This document shows, in pieces, positions 1-8,502 of a stretch of DNA of 22,230 nucleotides. Under the pieces are notes generated by a model. The model was not told the DNA's origin and did not search any database. It saw only the letters and a program-made list of their open reading frames with translations. The stretch's first letter is position 1. Each line of letters opens with the position of its first letter. This DNA is from JADCCX01 sp031373545 (lineage in GTDB: Bacteria > Pseudomonadota > Alphaproteobacteria > Rhizobiales > Beijerinckiaceae), in NCBI GenBank assembly GCA_031373545.1, contig JANMMT010000205.1, positions 1-22,230 on the forward strand, read 5' to 3'. A program made the translations under genes and the position numbers.

Positions 1-3000
1 AACAGGGCAAACCCGTTCATGCCCGGCAGATAGGCATCGATGAGCAGGCATCCGCCGCTGCCCGCCTGATACTGCGCCAGGAAGGCCTCGCAGGTGGCAA
101 AGGTCGCGGCTTCGTATCCATTGTCGTCCAGCAAGGCGCGCAGTGTGTCGCAGATGTTGTGGTCATCATCCACGACGTACACAACGTCGGACGCCCCACC
201 TGTCGCTGCCGGTATGGGCCTGACTGCGGCGGTCACTGCAATGATCGATGGCGCAGACAGAAGCGTTTCGATGACAGCCATCATTTTCTTCAGCTTCACC
301 GGCTTGTTGAGATGAACACAGTCGCTCCGTGCGATTTCAGTCAGTGTTTTGGTGGAAATATCTCCTGTCAGGATGACCACAGGCAACGCACGCTTTGATG
401 CATTCCTCAGCCTTGCCGCAGTCTGCAGACCATCCATGCCGTTGGGAAGGTTGTAGTCTGCAATGACAAGATCGGGCTTCAGCGTGCCTTTTTCAACGAG
501 TTCCAGCGCAGCCAATCCGTCGAAAGCGGTGGTGACCTGATGGCCCTCGGCTTCCAGCAACAGCGCGAGCAGCTCACGCACGTCCGGGTCGTCCTCGACA
601 ACGAGGATCGCGCAGCCTTTCCCGATAACGTCAGGGGAGGAAGCAAGAGCCCCGACGTCAGGGGCGGCTGACGTTGGTGCATCAACACCATCGGCTGGAA
701 GTGCGACCTCGATGGCAAAAACCGATCCCTTGCCGAGCTTTGAGCGCACATGGACCCGGTAGCCAAGCAAGCTGACCAGCCGCTGGACAATGGCGAGTCC
801 CAGGCCCAGACCACGGCTGCGCTCGCGCGCTGCATTGTCGAGCTGGTGATACTCTTCGAAGATCGTCTGCAGTTCCGTATCGGGAATGCCGATGCCGGTG
901 TCCCAGATCTCGATGCTGAGCGACCCCGCTCGCCGCCTGCATCCCAGCAGCACCCTGCCCGAACGCGTGTACTTGATCGCATTGGTCAGCAGGTTGCGGA
1001 TCATCTGTTCCAGAAGGCGTGGATCGGTATGGATGATGTGCTTGCAGGGCACGATCCTGAGCTTCAGCGCCTTGGCTTCGGCGTGATAGGAGAACTCTTC
1101 CCTGAGCCGGTCGAACAGATCATTCAGCGGGTAGCTGACGATCTCAGCGCGCACGACGCCCGCCTCGATCTGGTTGATGTCGAGCAGCGCGTTGAGCATG
1201 CCGGACATCGCGTGCACCGTGTCATCCAGGCGCTTCACCAGATTCAGTGCTTTCTCACCCTCCACAGTCCTGGCGAGCAGTCCCTGCACGAAAGCGATGG
1301 TCTGGAGCGGCTGGCGCAGATCATGGCTGGCCGCCGCGAGAAACCGCGACTTGGCGCGGTTGGCCAGTTCCGCCTCCAGCTTGGCCTCTTCCAACGCCTT
1401 GCGGATGCGCTTGCGCTCGCTGATGTCGGTGAAAGTGATGACAACGCCTTCCACATGTTTGTCATGGTTGCGGTAGGGCAGTATGCGGCGGGTGAACCAC
1501 ATATCAGCCTTCGTCTCGATTTCGCGATCAACGGGAGTCAAGTCTTTCAGCACAGACCGGGCATCGGTTGCCAGCTGTGCATCTGCCGCCAATGAATGCA
1601 GATCGGCCAGAGGCCGGCCCACATCGCCCGGGATCACGTTGAACAGGGATTTCGTGGCCGGTGTGAAGAAGCGGATGTTGAGGTCCGGGTCCAGAAACAG
1701 CGTGGCGACATCGGTGCTGTAGAGCACGTTCTGCAAGTCATTGGACGTGGTGCGCTGCCGGTCGAGCGTCTCCTGCAACTGGTTGTTCAGCGCCGTGAGT
1801 TCCTCGTTGAGGGACTGCAGTTCCTCCTTCGAGGTCAACAACTCCTCGTTGGTGGACTGGAACTCCTCGTTCACCGAAAGCGCCTCCTCGTTGACAGCCT
1901 TCTGCTCCTCGCTGGCCATTTCGAGATTATGGATGGCCGCGTGCAACTCGGTCCGGGTGGTTTCCAGTTCCCGTTCGAGGTGGGTGATGCGCGCATGATC
2001 ACCCGGCGAAGGCTCGATGCCGGGCTTTCTTCGGCCAGTCGCGTTCCTGGAAGGCGGGGCACTGACCGTCGGATGGCCTTTTCGATCGGCCTCAAGGAAA
2101 CCGATCAGCAAAAGCTCCTCACCATCATGGTTCAGTGAATGGACCTCGATCGTGCAGGCATGACCTGTTCCGGACGGATCGACCAGCGGCATGTCAACGC
2201 TGATCTGAGGACTCTGCGGGCTCGCCTGCTGGATTGCGGCCCGCAACTTGACGCGCATCCCCTGCGGTACCATGCCCAGCAACTCGTTTGTCGGATGGCC
2301 TTCCGCATGATGCAGGTAACGATCCGTCGGCCCCAGGAAATAGAGGCATTCCATCTTGTGGTTGATCAGGACCAGCGCGGGTGCGTAAGTCTTGAGCGCC
2401 ATCCGCCGGGCAAGCTCCGCCAGCGCGGTCTGGCGGGAGGGAGCGGCGACAGACGGGCCGGATTTTGCAACAGCGCGGCCTTCACCCTTGCCCAGTGCAA
2501 ACCCGACATCGCCGGGCCGCGCCCGCCCCACATGGCGATACAGCCGCTCCGGCTTCGAGATGATCTCGAAACGGCCATCCACGTTGCCGGCCGTTTCCGA
2601 ACTGCCGAGCAGCAGCAGCCCTCCTTGCCGGAGCGCGAAGTGAAACAGCGCAATCACCTTCGCTTGCGCTTCCGGGCCGAGGTAGATCAGGAGGTTGCGG
2701 CACGAGATGAAATCGATCCGCGAGAACGGCGGATCCGATAGCACGTCCTGCACCGTGAACACCACGCTGGCGCGCAAGTCAGGCGACACTTTATAGCCAT
2801 GCTCTTCCTTCGAGAAAAAACGGGCGAGGCGCTTGGCAGACACATCTGCTGCAATGGTCGCGGGGTAGAGTCCGTCGCGCGCGAGCGCTACGGCGTCGGC
2901 GTCCACATCCGACGCGAAGATCTGGAGCTTCACATTGCGCTTTGACGCCGTGATCTCCTCACGCAGCAGCATGGCGAGAGAGTAGGTTTCCTCCCCTGTG

Positions 3001-4031
3001 CTGCAACCCGCGATCCAGATGCGCAGGGGCTGGTCGGCAACGTGGGCGCGCAGCATGTCAGGCAATGTGGTCTTTGCGAGGTAGTCGAAAATCTTGGGGT
3101 CGCGGAAGAAGCTGGTGACGTTGATCAGCAGATCCTTCGCCAGCAGTTCCAGTTCCGCAGGGTCAGATATCAATGATGCCAGATATCCCGCCATGTCATG
3201 GACGGGGCCCGCGCTCATGGCCATGCGCCGCTCGATGCGACGTTTCAGCGTGCCCTGCTTGTAAAGTCTGAAGTCATGCGAAGTCCGGGTGCGCAGCAGA
3301 TCGATGATCGCGGCGAGGCCGTCATCGGTCTTGCTCGCGGCACGCTGGCTGCTTGCGGACATGGGCTTGCCTCTGTGGGTGGCATGCTTCGCCAAGGCAG
3401 CCGGAATGGCCGACGCCCGCAGCGTAAGGTCAACCGCGCCCGTCAGGATGGCACTGCGGGGCATGCCATCATACTCCGCTTCTTCGGGCTCCTGCGCGAT
3501 GACGAAGCCGCCACCCGCTTTCAGCGCCTTGACGCCTTCGCTCCCATCGGAGCCCGTGCCCGACAGGACAATGCAAGCTGTCCGCGCGGCGCAGTCTTCC
3601 GCTAGCGAGCGCAGCAGGAAATCAAACGGCAGGCGCGCGCCGTGACGCGCCTCCGGTTCGGACAGATGCAGCGCTCCGCTTGCGACCGACAGGTAAACGC
3701 CGGGAGGGATGACATAGAGACAATCGGGTGCGAGCAGCACACCTTCAGCGGCCTGGCTGACCGCCATCCTCGTATGGCTGGCCAGCAGATCGACCAGCAG
3801 GCTGTCGTGGTTCGGATCGAGGTGCTGGACAAGGATGAACGCCATCCCGGGGTTGTCGGGCATCGCGTCGATCAGCTTGCGGCAGGCGTCCAGACCGCCC
3901 GCAGATGCGCCGATGGCGACAACCAGAAAATTAGCTGCGCCAGTTGGCGGGCCGCGCGCATCGACATGCCGACGAGCCAAGCCGGGTTGCTTTGGTCGCT
4001 GTCCGGATCGGCCTTCGGAGGTTTTCGGCAT
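1..4031 (-). CDS. Hybrid sensor kinase: CheB-CheR-PAS-HisKA-HATPase-REC-REC (partial, runs off left edge)
   Basis: One uninterrupted minus-strand frame runs from an ATG at 4031 (AGGA 7 bases upstream) through the window edge, about 1,343 residues with no stop. A CheB methylesterase domain comes first (GASAGG with Ser43, His70, Asp162 in SGTGSDG). A CheR methyltransferase follows (basic KRRIERRM near 255, NVTSFFRD near 302, SAM-binding GCSTGEE near 340, CRNLLIYL near 443). Then come a weak PAS-like region, a Glu/Asn/Leu-rich coiled coil at about 679-760, a PAS domain from about 764, and HisKA with SHDLRQPLQ (His903). The HATPase shows DTGIGIP and GLGLGLAIV. The first receiver has Asp1192 (VIADYNLP); a second, FixJ-like receiver has Asp1332 (LLIDAYLPG) and is cut by the edge. 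No membrane segment is evident, so a cytosolic sensor is inferred. Input and output are unknown, but such fusions occur in Hyphomicrobiales. It is transcribed divergently from the L,D-transpeptidase gene. Confidence 0.93.
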   Translation of the reverse strand, partial: MPKTSEGRSGQRPKQPGLARRHVDARGPPTGAANFLVVAIGASAGGLDACRKLIDAMPDNPGMAFILVQHLDPNHDSLLVDLLASHTRMAVSQAAEGVLLAPDCLYVIPPGVYLSVASGALHLSEPEARHGARLPFDFLLRSLAEDCAARTACIVLSGTGSDGSEGVKALKAGGGFVIAQEPEEAEYDGMPRSAILTGAVDLTLRASAIPAALAKHATHRGKPMSASSQRAASKTDDGLAAIIDLLRTRTSHDFRLYKQGTLKRRIERRMAMSAGPVHDMAGYLASLISDPAELELLAKDLLINVTSFFRDPKIFDYLAKTTLPDMLRAHVADQPLRIWIAGCSTGEETYSLAMLLREEITASKRNVKLQIFASDVDADAVALARDGLYPATIAADVSAKRLARFFSKEEHGYKVSPDLRASVVFTVQDVLSDPPFSRIDFISCRNLLIYLGPEAQAKVIALFHFALRQGGLLLLGSSETAGNVDGRFEIISKPERLYRHVGRARPGDVGFALGKGEGRAVAKSGPSVAAPSRQTALAELARRMALKTYAPALVLINHKMECLYFLGPTDRYLHHAEGHPTNELLGMVPQGMRVKLRAAIQQASPQSPQISVDMPLVDPSGTGHACTIEVHSLNHDGEELLLIGFLEADRKGHPTVSAPPSRNATGRRKPGIEPSPGDHARITHLERELETTRTELHAAIHNLEMASEEQKAVNEEALSVNEEFQSTNEELLTSKEELQSLNEELTALNNQLQETLDRQRTTSNDLQNVLYSTDVATLFLDPDLNIRFFTPATKSLFNVIPGDVGRPLADLHSLAADAQLATDARSVLKDLTPVDREIETKADMWFTRRILPYRNHDKHVEGVVITFTDISERKRIRKALEEAKLEAELANRAKSRFLAAASHDLRQPLQTIAFVQGLLARTVEGEKALNLVKRLDDTVHAMSGMLNALLDINQIEAGVVRAEIVSYPLNDLFDRLREEFSYHAEAKALKLRIVPCKHIIHTDPRLLEQMIRNLLTNAIKYTRSGRVLLGCRRRAGSLSIEIWDTGIGIPDTELQTIFEEYHQLDNAARERSRGLGLGLAIVQRLVSLLGYRVHVRSKLGKGSVFAIEVALPADGVDAPTSAAPDVGALASSPDVIGKGCAILVVEDDPDVRELLALLLEAEGHQVTTAFDGLAALELVEKGTLKPDLVIADYNLPNGMDGLQTAARLRNASKRALPVVILTGDISTKTLTEIARSDCVHLNKPVKLKKMMAVIETLLSAPSIIAVTAAVRPIPAATGGASDVVYVVDDDHNICDTLRALLDDNGYEAATFATCEAFLAQYQAGSGGCLLIDAYLPGMNGFAL

Positions 4032-4131
4032 GTCTGTCCTAACGCAATGCCCCACAAGGTCATAGCATGGACACAGAGTCACGGCTTGAATGTCGTCAAC
4101 GGGGGCATGAGCGCGAAAGTTTGCGGCAAAT

Positions 4132-4151
4132 TGAGTAGATTCCGATCCTTC
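4132..4151 (+). promoter_or_regulatory. Shared 20-bp motif, copy 1 (upstream of L,D-transpeptidase)
   Basis: The sequence is TGAGTAGATTCCGATCCTTC. It differs from the window consensus only at position 15 (T for A). It ends 61 bases before the proposed ATG at 4213 and points towards that gene. No copy faces the divergent kinase gene. Confidence 0.7.
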
Positions 4152-4212
4152 GCTTCACGCGTTGCGGCAGCGCCTTATCCTTCCCCTCCCATAAGTGCGG
4201 CGAAAGAACCGG

Positions 4213-4908
4213 ATGAGCGAAGTGACCGAACATTGGCGACAGAAGCACAGCAGTATTCGCCAGCTCGCGGCAATCATGCTGACTCTAGCGCTGGGGAGTT
4301 GCGTCGGCGTAGTTCCCCCGGGATCCTATCAGCCAAGGTCTTTCGTGGGCAATGAGATCGCCCCGCAGGTTGCAGCGCTTTATTCCGCCGTTCCCGATGA
4401 GCGATTTCCCATACCGGAAGTCGATTTCAACGACGTTGATACCAGTTTTCTACGAAGTGTCGTGCGATTCCCGACAACGGAGCCTCCCGGTACCCTCATC
4501 ATCAGCACAACACGGCATACGCTCCATCTCGTTCTTCAGGATGGACTGGCCGTGCGCTACGGTGTGGGCGTCGGCAAGGAAGGGCTCGAATGGAGCGGGC
4601 GCGCCGAAGTGGGCCGCAAGGCAGAGTGGCCGCGCTGGACACCGACGGCGGACATGGTTGCGCGCGATCCCGCCCGCAATGCAAAGTGGAGCGGTGGCAT
4701 GGACCCCGGCCTTGAAAACCCGCTCGGTGCGCGTGCGCTCTACCTGCACCGCGAAGGACGTGACACACTCTATCGCATCCACGGAACGAATGACCCGTCG
4801 AGCATCGGACTTTCGGTTTCCAGCGGATGTATCCGGATGTTCAATCAGGACGTGATCGATCTCTACAACCGCGTTCCGGTCGGTTCGCGCGTGATCGTCG
4901 GACCCTAG
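4213..4908 (+). CDS. L,D-transpeptidase (YkuD/ErfK family), predicted lipoprotein
   Basis: This 231-residue protein has a hydrophobic N-terminal segment ending in a lipobox-like LALGSC, with Cys30 as the predicted lipidation site. A YkuD catalytic domain follows. The active-site signature is HGTNDPSS...SSGCIRM near the C-terminus, with catalytic His and Cys both present. The family forms 3-3 crosslinks in peptidoglycan or attaches proteins to it in the periplasm, and resistance to envelope stress fits the neighbourhood. A GTG at 4195 in the same frame is an alternative start, but neither start has a strong ribosome binding site. I prefer ATG 4213 because it gives a more usual signal peptide length. 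A copy of the shared motif lies 61 bases upstream. The gene is single, flanked by a divergent kinase gene and by palindromic repeats directly after its stop codon. Confidence 0.92.
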   Translation: MSEVTEHWRQKHSSIRQLAAIMLTLALGSCVGVVPPGSYQPRSFVGNEIAPQVAALYSAVPDERFPIPEVDFNDVDTSFLRSVVRFPTTEPPGTLIISTTRHTLHLVLQDGLAVRYGVGVGKEGLEWSGRAEVGRKAEWPRWTPTADMVARDPARNAKWSGGMDPGLENPLGARALYLHREGRDTLYRIHGTNDPSSIGLSVSSGCIRMFNQDVIDLYNRVPVGSRVIVGP

Positions 4909-4956
4909 AGCATGCCGCAAATAAGTTTGTAGCGGTTATTTGAAAACGACATGCTC
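4908..4956. repeat. Palindromic intergenic element A (dispersed-repeat type)
   Basis: Outer arms GAGCATG (4908-4914) and CATGCTC (4950-4956) are perfect complements, and nested arms AAATAA (4919-4924) and TTATTT (4936-4941) lie inside. It begins at the last base of the transpeptidase stop codon. The GAGCATG...AGCGGTT...CATGCTC layout resembles abundant dispersed intergenic palindromes of Brucella/Mesorhizobium-like genomes (recalled, not searched). It could also form a hairpin that ends or stabilises the upstream transcript, but there is no T-tract. Confidence 0.7.
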
Positions 4957-4970
4957 CAAGTTATTGTTGT

Positions 4971-5020
4971 AGAGCACGTTTTCGCAATTTTGATTGGTCA
5001 ATCAAAATGCGACGTGGTCT
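4971..5020. repeat. Palindromic intergenic element B with perfect 10-bp inverted repeat
   Basis: Core arms ATTTTGATTG (4987-4996) and CAATCAAAAT (4999-5008) are perfect complements around a 2-base loop. Outer arms AGAGCACG (4971-4978) and the matching end at 5012-5020 pair with one mismatch. It lies 14 bases after element A and is of the same dispersed-repeat type. The TTGAT...ATCAA core superficially recalls an FNR site, but the spacer is 6 rather than 4 bases. Confidence 0.72.
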
Positions 5021-5096
5021 AGGATAGAACTGTCGGAAAACAGCCTGCTGCTCTGGTTGCGCCGATTTCAGGCCCCGATCCTCGATGAGGGCTGTC

Positions 5097-5116
5097 TGAG
5101 TAGATTCCGGCCCTGC
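5097..5116 (+). promoter_or_regulatory. Shared 20-bp motif, copy 2 (upstream of dps)
   Basis: The sequence is TGAGTAGATTCCGGCCCTGC. It ends 168 bases before the dps ATG. A TA-containing CGGTAGA lies 21 bases beyond the GGCCC block, a possible -10-like element. Confidence 0.62.
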
Positions 5117-5284
5117 GGCGGGGATTGTCCAATGCGGTAGACCTTTGTCTGGCGGGCCTGTTCTTCCGAAGCGGCATTGGCGTTTTGGAGCTTCCCACCT
5201 TTCGGGCCTCAGGCCGCATCTGGAGTTCGGTTCGCAAGGACTGAACCCCCTTCTTGAATTCAGACGCCGTTGAGGGAGCCCGTC

Positions 5285-5776
5285 ATGCACGCCACACGCA
5301 ACACGCTCGATCAGAAAATACGCATCCAGTCCGTCGCGTTGCTCAACAAGCATCTTGCAACGGCTATCGACCTGCATGCCCAGGTGAAGCAGGCGCACTG
5401 GAATGTGCGAGGGGCCAACTTCATTGCAATCCACAAGCTGTTCGACAAGGTGTCGGAGGAGGTCGAGAGCTTTTCCGATATGCTGGCCGAGCGGGCCGGT
5501 GGTCTGGGCGGAACCGCCGATGGCACGATCCAGATGGCGGCAGAACGCACATCACTGATCGCATATCCGCTTGGCGTGGCGGACGAGCAGAAGCACATTT
5601 TCGCCGTATCCGGTGCTCTCGCCGCGTTTGGAGAGGGTGCCCGCGAGGCGAGTGCAGCGGCCACGGTTTTCGGCGATGTCGATACGGCTGATCTTTTCAC
5701 GCAGGTGTCGCGCGGGATCAACCTTCAGCTCTGGTTCGTGGAGTCCCACATGGCATCCAAGCAATCAGGCGCGTAA
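5285..5776 (+). CDS. dps: Dps family ferritin-like DNA-binding/iron-storage protein
   Basis: This 163-residue protein has the size and pattern of Dps mini-ferritins. All inter-subunit ferroxidase ligands are in register with E. coli Dps: His38 (in AHWN), His50, Asp54, Asp65 and Glu69 (in DMLAERAGGLGG). Known members form dodecamers that oxidise Fe(II) with hydrogen peroxide and store it, protecting DNA. The start is set by GAGGGAG seven bases before ATG 5285. A TTG 15 bases upstream is in frame but would place the ribosome site inside the gene. The N-terminus is short and not notably Lys-rich, so DNA binding is uncertain. A receiver-domain gene follows after 54 bases and is probably co-transcribed. 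A motif copy lies upstream. Confidence 0.95.
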   Translation: MHATRNTLDQKIRIQSVALLNKHLATAIDLHAQVKQAHWNVRGANFIAIHKLFDKVSEEVESFSDMLAERAGGLGGTADGTIQMAAERTSLIAYPLGVADEQKHIFAVSGALAAFGEGAREASAAATVFGDVDTADLFTQVSRGINLQLWFVESHMASKQSGA

Positions 5777-5830
5777 CGTGCACCACCGCGTGCGCCATCT
5801 CGAACCGCAAACCAAGAGTGATGGAAAGCC

Positions 5831-6235
5831 ATGAGAGCGCTTCGCGTTCTGATTATCGAGGACGAAACCCTGATTGCCCTTCTGTTCGAAGAAGTGCTCT
5901 CCGAAATGGGACATGAGGTCTGCGCCAGCGAGCGCACGCAAGCAGGTGCGGAAGCTGCGGCTTCCCGGTGCCACCCCCAACTCATCATTTCCGACGTGCG
6001 TCTGCATGAGGGCAGTGGCATCGGCGCTGTGGCGGCCATCCTGGGGGAGGGGTTCATTCCCCATCTTTTCGTCAGCGGGGACGTGCTTGACAGAAAACTG
6101 CTCAATCCTGCTGCGGTCGTCCTCCAAAAACCATTTGATGAAAGACAGCTCACCCTCGCCATCGAGCGCGCCATCGAGCCTGCGAATGTGCTGATTGGAG
6201 AGCGGCACATCACGAGCCAGATGGGGCTTGAGTAG
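5831..6235 (+). CDS. Stand-alone receiver-domain response regulator
   Basis: The 134 residues form a single REC domain: acidic pocket Glu10-Asp11, phospho-acceptor Asp55 (IISDVRL), Ser82 (FVSGD) and Lys100 (LQKPF). There is no output or DNA-binding domain, only a short tail of about 20 residues. Single-domain receivers act as phosphate shuttles or sinks or by protein contact. The large hybrid kinase to the left is a plausible but unproven partner. GGAAAG precedes the ATG. It sits 54 bases after dps, so the two are likely one transcript. Its stop codon TAG (6233-6235) lies within a copy of the shared motif that serves the next gene. Confidence 0.9.
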   Translation: MRALRVLIIEDETLIALLFEEVLSEMGHEVCASERTQAGAEAAASRCHPQLIISDVRLHEGSGIGAVAAILGEGFIPHLFVSGDVLDRKLLNPAAVVLQKPFDERQLTLAIERAIEPANVLIGERHITSQMGLE

Positions 6236-6248
6236 TATCCGAAGCTCC
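6229..6248 (+). promoter_or_regulatory. Shared 20-bp motif, copy 3 (overlaps end of receiver gene; upstream of Cu-ATPase)
   Basis: The sequence is TGAGTAGTATCCGAAGCTCC, the most divergent of the ten clear copies. The TAG in it is the stop codon of the upstream gene. It ends 57 bases before the preferred ATPase start at 6306 and only 30 before the alternative at 6279. GTCTAGG lies 20 bases beyond the GAAGC block, a possible -10-like element. Confidence 0.6.
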
Positions 6249-6305
6249 TGACGCAGGGTCCACCGGTCTAGGCTGGAGATGCACAACCATGTGGGCAGGT
6301 TCAAA

Positions 6306-8456
6306 ATGGATATAGCCAAGATCAACATGGCCACCGCTGGCAGCACGGTCTTCACCTGCCCGATGCATCCGCAGATACGGCAAGCTGGCCCGGGCTCCTG
6401 TCCGATCTGCGGGATGGCGCTGGAACCAGTTATGCCTGCAGCAGATTCTGGGCCGAGCGCAGAACTCAAGGACATGACTCAGCGCTTTTGGGTTGGCCTC
6501 GCGCTCGCCGTGCCCGTTCTGCTGCTGGAGATGGGCGGGCATCTCATTCCTGCGCTGCACCGGATCGTTTCACCGGTGACATCCGGCTGGATCCAATTCG
6601 CGCTCGCCACACCGGTCGTGTTCTGGGCGGGGTGGCCTTTTTTCGTCCGCGCCTGGGCGTCGGTGCGGACGCGCAATCTCAACATGTTCACCTTGATCGC
6701 CATGGGAACGGGTGTTGCGTGGCTCTACAGCGCTGTTGCGACCGTCGCGCCAGCCATCTTTCCCGCAGCGTCAAAGGGCATGGACGGCACGGTCGCGATC
6801 TATTTTGAGGCGGCGGCTGTGATTACCGTGCTTGTGCTGCTCGGGCAGGTTCTGGAACTGCGCGCAAGGGAACAGACCGGCGGTGCGATCAAGGCGCTTC
6901 TAAACCTCTCACCAAAGACGGCTCGCAGGATAGCCGCTTCGGGCGAGGAGAAAGAGGTCCAGATCGATCTGGTCATCGTCGGCGACCGCCTGCGGGTGCG
7001 TCCCGGCGAGAAAGTGCCGGTCGATGGGGCTGTGCAGGATGGTGCCTCGTCGGTCGACCAGTCGATGGTGACGGGCGAGTCCATGCCGGTCGACAAAGCG
7101 CCTGGCGACAAGGTTATCGGCGGCACGCTCAACCGGTCGGGTGCGCTGCTGATGGTTGCGGAAAAAATCGGCAGCGACAGCATGCTCGCCCGCATCGTTC
7201 ATATGGTCGGCGACGCGCAGCGCTCGCGTGCGCCGATCCAGAGGTTGGCGGATCAGGTTGCCGGCTGGTTCGTTCCAGCTGTCATCGCCGTCGCTCTCGT
7301 CACATTTGCTGTCTGGGCCTTCGTTGGTCCCGAGCCGCGTTTCGCGAACGGGCTGGTCGCTGCCGTCGCGGTGCTGATCATCGCCTGTCCCTGCGCGCTT
7401 GGTCTGGCAACCCCCATGTCGATCATGGTGGGAGTCGGCAAAGGTGCGCAGGCGGGGGTGCTCGTCAAGAACGCCGAAGCTCTCGAACGGATGGAGAAGG
7501 TCGACACCATCGTCGTCGACAAGACGGGCACGCTGACGGAGGGCAATCCCTCCGTGACGAAGATCGTCACGGTCAAGGGATTCGCTGAAATTGATGTACT
7601 GATGCTGGCCGCTGCAGTCGAACAGGCGTCTGAGCATCCGCTCGCCAAAGCCATCGTCAAGGCAGCGCTTGCACGCCAACTGACCATTCCAGCCGTTTCG
7701 AAATTCAACTCACCCGCAGGTAAAGGTGCGATCGGAACAGTGGGCTCTAAGCGCATCATGGTCGGCAGCGCGACGTTTCTGACAGAGAACAGCATCGATG
7801 CGTCGGGGATCGCCGCGCAGGCCGAAGCACTGCGCCAGGACGGCGCGACGGCGATCTATGTTGCCATCGATGGCAAGACCGCCGCCGCCATCGGCATTGC
7901 TGATACGATCAAGGACAGCACGCCCGTCGCGCTAAAAATGCTAAAGGACGACAAAATCCGCGTTGTGATGCTCACCGGCGATAACCGGACCACGGCTGAG
8001 GCCATTGCCAGGAAACTCGGCATCACCGAGATCGAGGCTGATGTCCTGCCCGAACAGAAGGGCGCGATCATCAAGCGTCTGAAGGGGGAAGGCCGCATCG
8101 TCGCCATGGCGGGAGACGGCGTCAATGATGCGCCTGCGCTCGCAGCGGCTGATGTCGGAATCGCCATGGGCACGGGCACCGATGTCGCCATCGAGAGCGC
8201 CGGCCTCACCCTGCTCAAGGGCGATTTGACTGGTATCACCAGCGCCCGCGCATTGTCCAAAGCCACGATGTCCAACATCCGCCAGAACCTTGTGTTCGCC
8301 TTCATCTACAACGCGGCAGGCATCCCGATCGCGGCAGGCGTGCTGTATCCCGCCTTTGGCATCCTCCTCTCGCCCATCATCGCCGCCGCAGCCATGGCGC
8401 TGTCGTCCGTCAGCGTGATCGGCAACGCGCTGCGGCTCTCGCGCCTGAAAATCTGA
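6306..8456 (+). CDS. Cu(+)-transporting P-type ATPase (P1B-1)
   Basis: This 716-residue P1B-type ATPase begins with a heavy-metal-binding domain (FTCPMHPQ...SCPICGMALEP, residues about 16-41) in place of the common CxxC HMA domain. Transmembrane helices follow, then the actuator TGES, the ion-site CPC (361-363), the phosphorylation motif DKTGTLT with Asp405, HP in SEHPLA, and the hinge GDGVNDAP. C-terminal helices carry YNAAGIPIA and MALSSVSV, residues typical of Cu(+) pumps. It probably exports cytosolic copper across the inner membrane, either for tolerance or to load periplasmic cuproenzymes. The copper nitrite reductase encoded next suggests the latter may matter. An in-frame ATG at 6279 would add nine residues, but its GGAG abuts the codon. 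I prefer 6306, which has AGG six bases upstream. Confidence 0.95.
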   Translation: MDIAKINMATAGSTVFTCPMHPQIRQAGPGSCPICGMALEPVMPAADSGPSAELKDMTQRFWVGLALAVPVLLLEMGGHLIPALHRIVSPVTSGWIQFALATPVVFWAGWPFFVRAWASVRTRNLNMFTLIAMGTGVAWLYSAVATVAPAIFPAASKGMDGTVAIYFEAAAVITVLVLLGQVLELRAREQTGGAIKALLNLSPKTARRIAASGEEKEVQIDLVIVGDRLRVRPGEKVPVDGAVQDGASSVDQSMVTGESMPVDKAPGDKVIGGTLNRSGALLMVAEKIGSDSMLARIVHMVGDAQRSRAPIQRLADQVAGWFVPAVIAVALVTFAVWAFVGPEPRFANGLVAAVAVLIIACPCALGLATPMSIMVGVGKGAQAGVLVKNAEALERMEKVDTIVVDKTGTLTEGNPSVTKIVTVKGFAEIDVLMLAAAVEQASEHPLAKAIVKAALARQLTIPAVSKFNSPAGKGAIGTVGSKRIMVGSATFLTENSIDASGIAAQAEALRQDGATAIYVAIDGKTAAAIGIADTIKDSTPVALKMLKDDKIRVVMLTGDNRTTAEAIARKLGITEIEADVLPEQKGAIIKRLKGEGRIVAMAGDGVNDAPALAAADVGIAMGTGTDVAIESAGLTLLKGDLTGITSARALSKATMSNIRQNLVFAFIYNAAGIPIAAGVLYPAFGILLSPIIAAAAMALSSVSVIGNALRLSRLKI

Positions 8457-8482
8457 ACACTGATGGCGGCCGGAAACGTCTC

Positions 8483-8502
8483 TGGGTAGTTTCCGAACCT
8501 TC
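8483..8502 (+). promoter_or_regulatory. Shared 20-bp motif, copy 4 (upstream of nirK)
   Basis: The sequence is TGGGTAGTTTCCGAACCTTC, identical over all 20 bases to copies 7 and 8. It ends 108 bases before the nirK GTG. GTCTAAG begins 21 bases after the GAACC block and could be a -10-like element. A perfect odd palindrome TTGCG-A-CGCAA (8551-8561) lies farther downstream. Confidence 0.75.

Noticed and set aside
479..982. Minus-strand open frame of 167 codons overlapping the kinase gene
   Set aside because: It is in a different frame from the HATPase and receiver motifs, which are intact in the long frame; no frameshift is needed.
750..1595. Long plus-strand open frame of 281 codons
   Set aside because: It lies antisense to the conserved PAS/kinase region of the minus-strand gene; its translation shows no family features.
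4352..4855. Plus-strand open frame overlapping the L,D-transpeptidase
   Set aside because: Out of frame with the YkuD motifs; a high-GC shadow.
4987..5008. FNR/FixK-like box (TTGAT...ATCAA) upstream of dps
   Set aside because: The spacer is 6 bases instead of 4, and the arms are part of a longer perfect palindrome that belongs to a repeat element nearly 280 bases from the dps start.
8471..8502. Reading the shared motif in reverse (GGAAAC...CGTTT) as an EcfG promoter
   Set aside because: Spacing is about 11 bases, the orientation is away from the genes, and other copies lack the CGTT part.
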